This document shows, piece after piece, positions 7,014 through 7,214 of a stretch of DNA of 7,214 bases. Source of the DNA: Hungatella sp. UBA5982 (lineage in GTDB: Bacteria; Bacillota; Clostridia; Lachnospirales; Lachnospiraceae); the NCBI GenBank assembly GCA_002429965.1, contig DJBG01000235.1, positions 1-7,214 on the forward strand. Reading direction: 5' to 3'. A program made the position numbers and the translations under genes. Numbering within the stretch: the first letter of the stretch is position 1; each line of letters begins with the position of its first letter. The notes beneath the pieces were generated by a model, which saw nothing but the letters and a program-made list of their open reading frames with translations, was not told where the DNA came from and searched no databases.

Positions 7014-7020
7014 CCTCCTT
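7014..7020 (-). promoter_or_regulatory. Ribosome binding site of the MalG-like permease
   Basis: AAGGAGG on the minus strand, 5 nt before ATG 7006-7008. It fills most of the 14-nt gap after the stop of the preceding permease, leaving no room for a promoter, so the two permeases are surely co-transcribed. Confidence 0.8.
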
Positions 7021-7022
7021 GT

Positions 7023-7214
7023 CTAATCTTCCTTGAATGTATTCCTGATATTAAAATAGGATACTATGAGGATTACGATAGTAAGAACGACTGCTACCGC
7101 AGCGCCCACGCCGAAATTGTTATAAATAAAGGATTCCTCGTACATGGTAAGAGCCAGAGTCTCCGATGTCCTGTATGGACCACCTTTCGTCATAACCCAT
7201 ATGCCGTCAAATAC
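7023..7214 (-). CDS. Sugar ABC transporter permease, MalF-like, C-terminal fragment
   Basis: The last 63 codons of a permease whose start lies beyond the window edge; the stop is TAG at 7023-7025. The fragment begins VFDGIWVMTKGGPYRTSETL, the hallmark IWVMTxGGP segment found before the last membrane helix in MalF/UgpA-type CUT1 permeases. It continues with MYEESFIYNNFGVGAAVAVV. The final hydrophobic helix runs VGAAVAVVLTIVILIVSYF, and the tail is NIRNTFKED. It would form the importer heterodimer with the MalG-like permease encoded 14 nt downstream. The EAA loop is outside the window. The solute-binding protein gene typically lies further upstream in such operons, but this cannot be seen here. 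Confidence 0.92.
   Translation of the reverse strand, partial: VFDGIWVMTKGGPYRTSETLALTMYEESFIYNNFGVGAAVAVVLTIVILIVSYFNIRNTFKED

Noticed and set aside
249..7214. Defence system, mobile element or CRISPR signal
   Set aside because: No repeats, transposase, nuclease, toxin-antitoxin or phage motifs were seen. All sequence is explained by a sugar catabolic operon.

Overview
The window looks like one co-directional operon, read entirely on the minus strand, from a Gram-positive Firmicute, most likely a Clostridia/Lachnospiraceae-type gut bacterium. This rests on strong AGGAGG-type ribosome binding sites, very tight gene spacing, a GC content that looks mid-range by eye, and the CUT1 transporter / ROK kinase / GntR-HutC combination. 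No rRNA, tRNA, CRISPR, insertion sequence, phage gene or rho-independent terminator was seen.

In order of transcription (high to low coordinates) the genes are: the 3' end of a MalF-like sugar ABC permease (7023-7214, cut by the window edge); a complete MalG-like permease (6193-7008); an 820-residue GH38-superfamily glycosidase of the alpha-mannosidase type (3710-6172); a ROK-family sugar kinase (2794-3693, restarted here at a GTG); a GntR/HutC-family regulator with a UTRA effector domain (2071-2790); an enlarged class I mannose-6-phosphate isomerase with an extra N-terminal domain of about 200 residues (249-1997); and the first 77 codons of a second GH38-like protein resembling the DUF5054 family (1-231, running off the window).

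The genes fit one intracellular route. An ABC importer brings in an oligosaccharide or glycoside. Cytoplasmic GH38-type enzymes, without signal peptides, release mannose or a related sugar. The ROK kinase phosphorylates it, and the isomerase converts mannose 6-phosphate to fructose 6-phosphate for glycolysis. The GntR regulator probably senses the substrate or a phosphorylated intermediate. The layout recalls E. coli mngRAB (GntR regulator plus GH38 enzyme) but uses an ABC importer and a separate kinase instead of a PTS. The substrate is inferred from the enzyme families and is not proven by the sequence.

Intergenic space is minimal (3 to 20 nt), except for 73 nt between the regulator and the isomerase. 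That gap holds a perfect 16-bp palindrome, the best operator candidate in the window. The points most worth a second look are the two different GH38-like proteins in one operon, the fused N-terminal domain on the isomerase, and the palindrome.
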